Part shown: piece by piece, positions 60,811 through 64,000 of the stretch
Layout: the number at the start of each line of letters is the position of its first letter
How positions within the stretch are numbered: the stretch's first letter is position 1
NCBI RefSeq assembly: GCF_003813965.1
Contig: NZ_CP033896.1
Span: 1,488,001-1,552,000, forward strand
Source: Corynebacterium choanae
GTDB taxonomy: Bacteria; Actinomycetota; Actinomycetes; Mycobacteriales; Mycobacteriaceae
DNA: 64,000 nt
Direction of reading: 5' to 3'
The notes under the pieces: model-generated
Databases searched by the model: none
Seen by the model: only the letters and a program-made list of their open reading frames with translations
What the model was told of the DNA's origin: nothing
Translations under genes and position numbers: made by a program

Positions 60811-60859
60811 GCCGTACTAAACTTCGTTTTCATTATTTTCAAAGGATCCTGGTTTATCC

Positions 60860-61945
60860 ATGACTGCTATTGACGATTTACAACAACTTGGCACCGCTAC
60901 TTGGCTGGACGACTTGTCGCGGGATCGCCTTGATTCCGGCAATTTAGCTGAACTTATTGACACCAAATCGATTGTTGGTGTCACCACTAACCCCGCTATT
61001 TTTGCAACTGCCATGTCGCAAGGCACTGCCTATGATGCCCAGATCGCCGAGCTTCAAGCAGCAAACTGCGCACCGGTTGATGCGGTGTATGCCATGGCAG
61101 TCGATGATGTTCGTCGTGCCTGCGATGTTTTCGCCGATGTGTTTGCCCGTACTGACGGTCGGGATGGCCGGGTTTCCATTGAAGTTGATCCGCGGATTAG
61201 TGATGATGCGGAAAGCACCCTGGCGCAGGCACGTGAACTTGCCAAACAGGTCGACCGGCCGGGGGTCATGATTAAGATTCCGGCTACCGAAGGTTCCCTT
61301 CCGGCAATCACAGCGGCGTTAAGCGAAGGCATTTCGGTCAATGTCACCCTGATCTTCTCGATTGCCTGCTACCGACAGGTACTGCAGGCGTTTGCTGATG
61401 GCATTACGCAAGCCGCCGAAAATGGCCACGATGTTTCCAAGATTCATTCGGTGGCATCGGTGTTTGTTTCCCGGCTTGATGCGGAAGTTGATGCACGGCT
61501 AGCAGCCATCGGTACCCCGGAGGCACTCGCCTTGCAGGGCAAAGCAGGTATTGCTAATGCACGTCGGGCGTATCAGGTTTATCTCGACTTTGTTGCCGAA
61601 AATCAGCTGCCAGCAGGAGCAAATATGCAGCGTCTGTTGTGGGCATCGACTGGGGTGAAGAATCCGGACTATCCCCAAGATATGTACGTGGTGGAGCTGG
61701 CCGGACCGGACACCGTCAACACCATGCCAGAAGCAACCATCGATGCGACTTTGGCAGCGAAGCGAGTCCACGGCGATACCTTGACCGGCACCGCTGAAGA
61801 ATCCCTGCGTATCTTCGAGCAGCTTGGGGAAGTTGGCATCAACTTTGAAGAAGTGTTCACCAAGCTGGAACAAGAAGGCGTGGAAAAGTTTGTGGATTCC
61901 TGGGAGTCGCTGCTTGCCAATATGGAAACTCGTCTCGCTCAGTAG
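60860..61945 (+). CDS. tal: Transaldolase
   Basis: 361 residues. Class I aldolase of the pentose phosphate pathway: Schiff-base Lys in GVMIKIPATEGSLPAI, the N-terminal motif GVTTNPAIFATAMSQG and SVASVFVSRLDAEVD. The length matches the actinobacterial Tal form. ATG 60860 follows AAAGGA at about 12 bases. Second gene of the pentose phosphate cluster. Confidence 0.96.
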   Translation: MTAIDDLQQLGTATWLDDLSRDRLDSGNLAELIDTKSIVGVTTNPAIFATAMSQGTAYDAQIAELQAANCAPVDAVYAMAVDDVRRACDVFADVFARTDGRDGRVSIEVDPRISDDAESTLAQARELAKQVDRPGVMIKIPATEGSLPAITAALSEGISVNVTLIFSIACYRQVLQAFADGITQAAENGHDVSKIHSVASVFVSRLDAEVDARLAAIGTPEALALQGKAGIANARRAYQVYLDFVAENQLPAGANMQRLLWASTGVKNPDYPQDMYVVELAGPDTVNTMPEATIDATLAAKRVHGDTLTGTAEESLRIFEQLGEVGINFEEVFTKLEQEGVEKFVDSWESLLANMETRLAQ

Positions 61946-62528
61946 CCTCTCCTGATCGGTTCCGCCGGCAAGAGCCCGGCATCTTGCCGGGGTGGTTCCG
62001 ACATTTATCAGGAAGCGTTGCGGCGCACCGCCGGGCGGAGTGAACTGACCGGATCAAACCGTGTCGGATAAGTTTTTTTCCTCACTGATCGGTGAAACAG
62101 TTTCCGTTCCCCCGGCTCGCCCGCTAATCTAAACACGACAACTGTCACACGGTTCCGTCACAGCGAGGAATTTCTGGCCTGCAGCACCTGCAGCATCGGT
62201 GACACCTACAACGATGATCATCGTTGCCGCTTAGCTTTGCTGCTTTTGCTTTCTTCGCACTGATGATAACCGTGTTTATCCTTCCCTGTGTTGTTGCTCT
62301 ACGCCGCTGGCACAGAATTTGCGGGCGGTCTTTTGTGTGCAAACCGCTGCCTAGTGTCAGCACCAATGAGACGAGTTTATTTCCTGGAAATTTACTCTTT
62401 TTGCGGCGAAATAGTTGCCTGTGGTTTGTGCACTAGGCTGCGTAAACTCTTTTCACCGCAGGTGCCCTGCCAACCGGTATCACATCAATGATCGGAATAG
62501 GGTTTTCCCTGGCTGTATTGCAACACCA
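61946..62528. other. Intergenic region tal / secreted protein
   Basis: 583 bases without a credible gene. Hairpin at 61965-61990. Local composition becomes more AT- and T-rich after 62200. Confidence 0.45.
61965..61990 (+). terminator. Hairpin after tal
   Basis: CCGGCAAGA (61965-61973) and TCTTGCCGG (61982-61990), 9-bp perfect stem and 8-base loop, 19 bases past the stop; no U-run. Confidence 0.5.
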
Positions 62529-62963
62529 ATGAATTTAAGAAAGCGAGTCGCTTCGATTATGCGCGCTTCTATGAAAGCTCTTGCAGCTGCTACCGCAGTT
62601 GCCTGCTCCCTGTCCTTTGTTGCTCCTGCTTCGGCTCAGCCACCAGCACCGGCACCTGCACCAGCTCCTGCTCCACTGCCAGGACCTGCATTTGTGTGGG
62701 GTTCTTCCACCAATGCTATTCTGCCGACGCTGCTGGCTATTGCGGCTGGTATCGGTATCGCTACACTGCTGCTGGGTGGCGCTGACTCTTCTGACAATGG
62801 ATCTTCCACCAAGAGCAACTCTTCAAGCGATAGGATCACTGGTTCTTCCGGCAAGGATTACAACGATCTGTCGTCCTTCGACTTCAACGTTTCTGCAACC
62901 AAGGATGAAAACGGCACCAAGGTTGTTGTTAACGACAACGCGCAAAAGGATGGCGGCAAGTAG
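62529..62963 (+). CDS. Small secreted protein with Pro-Ala repeat, unknown function
   Basis: 144 residues. Signal peptide (RASMKALAAATAVACSLSF, then VAPASA and a likely cut before Q). The mature part starts with a Pro-Ala repeat (PAPAPAPAPAP), then one hydrophobic stretch (ILPTLLAIAAGIGIATLLLG) and a Ser/Asp/Asn-rich C-terminal tail. It could be membrane-anchored with the tail outside. No family recognised. The start may be ATG 62529, 62559 or 62571; no ribosome site is convincing. It interrupts the tal-zwf neighbourhood found in relatives. Confidence 0.7.
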   Translation: MNLRKRVASIMRASMKALAAATAVACSLSFVAPASAQPPAPAPAPAPAPLPGPAFVWGSSTNAILPTLLAIAAGIGIATLLLGGADSSDNGSSTKSNSSSDRITGSSGKDYNDLSSFDFNVSATKDENGTKVVVNDNAQKDGGK

Positions 62964-63085
62964 TTCCAGGTACGGGAATCCGCGTTACGGCTTGTGCCGA
63001 AAAACTGCCCCTTCTGGGCTGCTGGTGCAACCCCTCCCCGAGGCTTGTGCACCCTGCACCTGACAAATCTATCCCAGTGATATTC

Positions 63086-63115
63086 GTGGCTGCACAGTGT
63101 GAGCTGTGCAGCCAC
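63086..63115 (+). terminator. Hairpin after the secreted-protein gene
   Basis: GTGGCTGCACAG (63086-63097), loop TGTGAG, CTGTGCAGCCAC (63104-63115): 12 perfect pairs, 120 bp past the stop; a moderately U-rich stretch follows (CTGTTTACTG). Confidence 0.65.
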
Positions 63116-63263
63116 ATCGCTGTTTACTGTCGAATTTTCCACGGTACGAAAAAACTGGGATTCCCCGCTTTCCAATCTTGCCTTGGGGAGTCAAGACGGC
63201 ATATGCAATGCCACCATGTTGCCGTGAATCGCATCCAATGGTCACTGCCAGTGGTGGCAGCCG

Positions 63264-63272
63264 TGCTATAGT
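63264..63272 (+). promoter_or_regulatory. Extended -10 box upstream of zwf
   Basis: TGCTATAGT, a TG-extended TATAGT; no good -35 hexamer is seen at the usual distance. Confidence 0.4.
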
Positions 63273-63631
63273 GATCAATTCTTCACCGGCGGATCCGTAA
63301 CTGCACTTAGCCTGCAGTGATGCCCAAAGTATTACCTTTTCCTGATAGAATTACGCAGTTACCTGCTTCTGCTTCGCAAGGGTAGAACACTCACGCACTG
63401 CGATACGGTCAATTGCCTTTGACCACGATTGGTTTTTCAATACCGGTGTAGGTTGCCTGTGATGCTGGTCTAGATTGCTGCCGCGCATCCCCGAACATCA
63501 CCGTCGTGCGGATTGTGTTGTCCCTTTTCCTGCTTCTTGAAGGTGCTGTGCATTCGCCGCATTGCTGCCAGTTCTACCACTGTTTTTAGGCGGGTTTGTT
63601 TCCCGCATAGTTATCAATTCTGGAGTTGTTT

Positions 63632-64000
63632 GTGAGTCCCTCGAAATCCGGTTCGTCACCTCAAGCCGGCTGGCGTAACCCGCTGCGCGATAGTCGTGAT
63701 AAGCGACTACCAAGGATTGCAGGTCCTTCCGGACTGGTGATTTTCGGCGTTACCGGTGATCTGGCTCGAAAAAAGCTGTTGCCGGCGATGTATGATCTTG
63801 CCAATCGCGGGCTGCTGCCCCCAGGGTTTAGCTGTATCGGGTTTGGTCGCCGTGACTGGAGTCATGAAGAGTTCACTGACTATGTACGTCGCGCAGTGGA
63901 AGAGGGCGCCCGTACAGAATTCAACGCCACAGTGTGGGAACGGCTGGCCGAAGGTTTTATTTTTGTCACCGGCTCATTTGACGACGACAAAGCGTTTGAC
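63632..64000 (+). CDS. zwf: Glucose-6-phosphate dehydrogenase (partial, N-terminal part)
   Basis: First 123 residues of the NADP-linked first enzyme of the oxidative pentose phosphate pathway; the gene runs off the right edge. After a variable N-terminal stretch, NPLRDSRDKRLPRIAGPSGL leads into the dinucleotide motif VIFGVTGDLARKKLLPA. The sequence fits corynebacterial Zwf, which works with OpcA. GTG 63632 follows GGAG at 7 bases. Confidence 0.95.
   Translation, partial: MSPSKSGSSPQAGWRNPLRDSRDKRLPRIAGPSGLVIFGVTGDLARKKLLPAMYDLANRGLLPPGFSCIGFGRRDWSHEEFTDYVRRAVEEGARTEFNATVWERLAEGFIFVTGSFDDDKAFD

Larger units (their letters stand above)
62964..63631. other. Intergenic region before zwf
   Basis: 668 bases, no gene seen. 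Contains the hairpin at 63086-63115 and an extended -10 box TGCTATAGT (63264-63272) that could start a zwf transcript about 350 bases upstream of the gene. Confidence 0.5.

Overview
The window is a stretch of chromosome from a Corynebacterium-type actinobacterium, moderately GC-rich and with many GTG or TTG starts. Evidence for this is the mannosyltransferase gene mptB (lipomannan synthesis), an AcnR-type operator 16 bp long in front of acn, a suf operon led by sufR, and a gene order that, from memory, runs largely parallel to the Mycobacterium tuberculosis segment Rv1447c-Rv1496 (zwf, tal, tkt, ctaB, qor, ABC pair, mptB, sufRBDCSUT, ABC-F, acnR, acn, Rv1476, ripA, hemH, SPFH/NfeD, mutAB, meaB). 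No insertion sequence, integrase, CRISPR array or rRNA was seen. One tRNA (Leu, anticodon GAG) is present.

Layout. 1-9.1 kb: the start of uppP, a WD/YncE-like secreted lipoprotein, pyrD, a small membrane protein, a PEBP-family protein and a two-gene heterodimeric ABC exporter. 9.4-17.3 kb: tRNA-Leu, an unusual zinc-ribbon SDR protein, then meaB and the methylmalonyl-CoA mutase pair mutB/mutA (minus strand). 17.8-27.9 kb: a TVP38-type membrane protein, an HTH protein, an SPFH/NfeD pair, a DUF3097-type protein, an unknown protein, hemH with a probable [2Fe-2S] tail, and a RipA-like NlpC/P60 endopeptidase. 27.9-33.0 kb: about 5 kb nearly free of genes, broken only by an Rv1476-like membrane protein; it holds remnants of open frames and the long acn control region. 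33.0-42.8 kb: acn, acnR, a glutamine amidotransferase-like protein, a DUF1990-type protein, an ABC-F ATPase and an isolated lycopene-cyclase-like flavoprotein. 43.0-50.2 kb: sufR-B-D-C-S-U-T on the minus strand with a near-perfect 30-bp palindrome upstream. 50.5-57.5 kb: mptB, an ABC-2 transporter pair, ctaA, qor and convergent ctaB. 58.5-64 kb: the pentose-phosphate genes tkt, tal, a small secreted protein and the start of zwf.

The genes combine central metabolism (TCA entry at aconitase, propionate/methylmalonate handling, pentose phosphate), heme and Fe-S biogenesis (hemH, ctaA, ctaB, suf; acn and probably HemH and SufR are themselves Fe-S proteins) and envelope functions (uppP, mptB, RipA-like). 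The most notable points are the strictly one-site ABC heterodimer, the SDR that has gained a zinc ribbon and lost its catalytic tyrosine, the coding-poor 3.2 kb between the RipA-like and Rv1476-like genes, the two very good operators for AcnR and SufR, a second palindrome at the start of the acn transcript, and at least eight genes whose -10 box predicts a leaderless mRNA. I did not find a clearly new multi-gene system.
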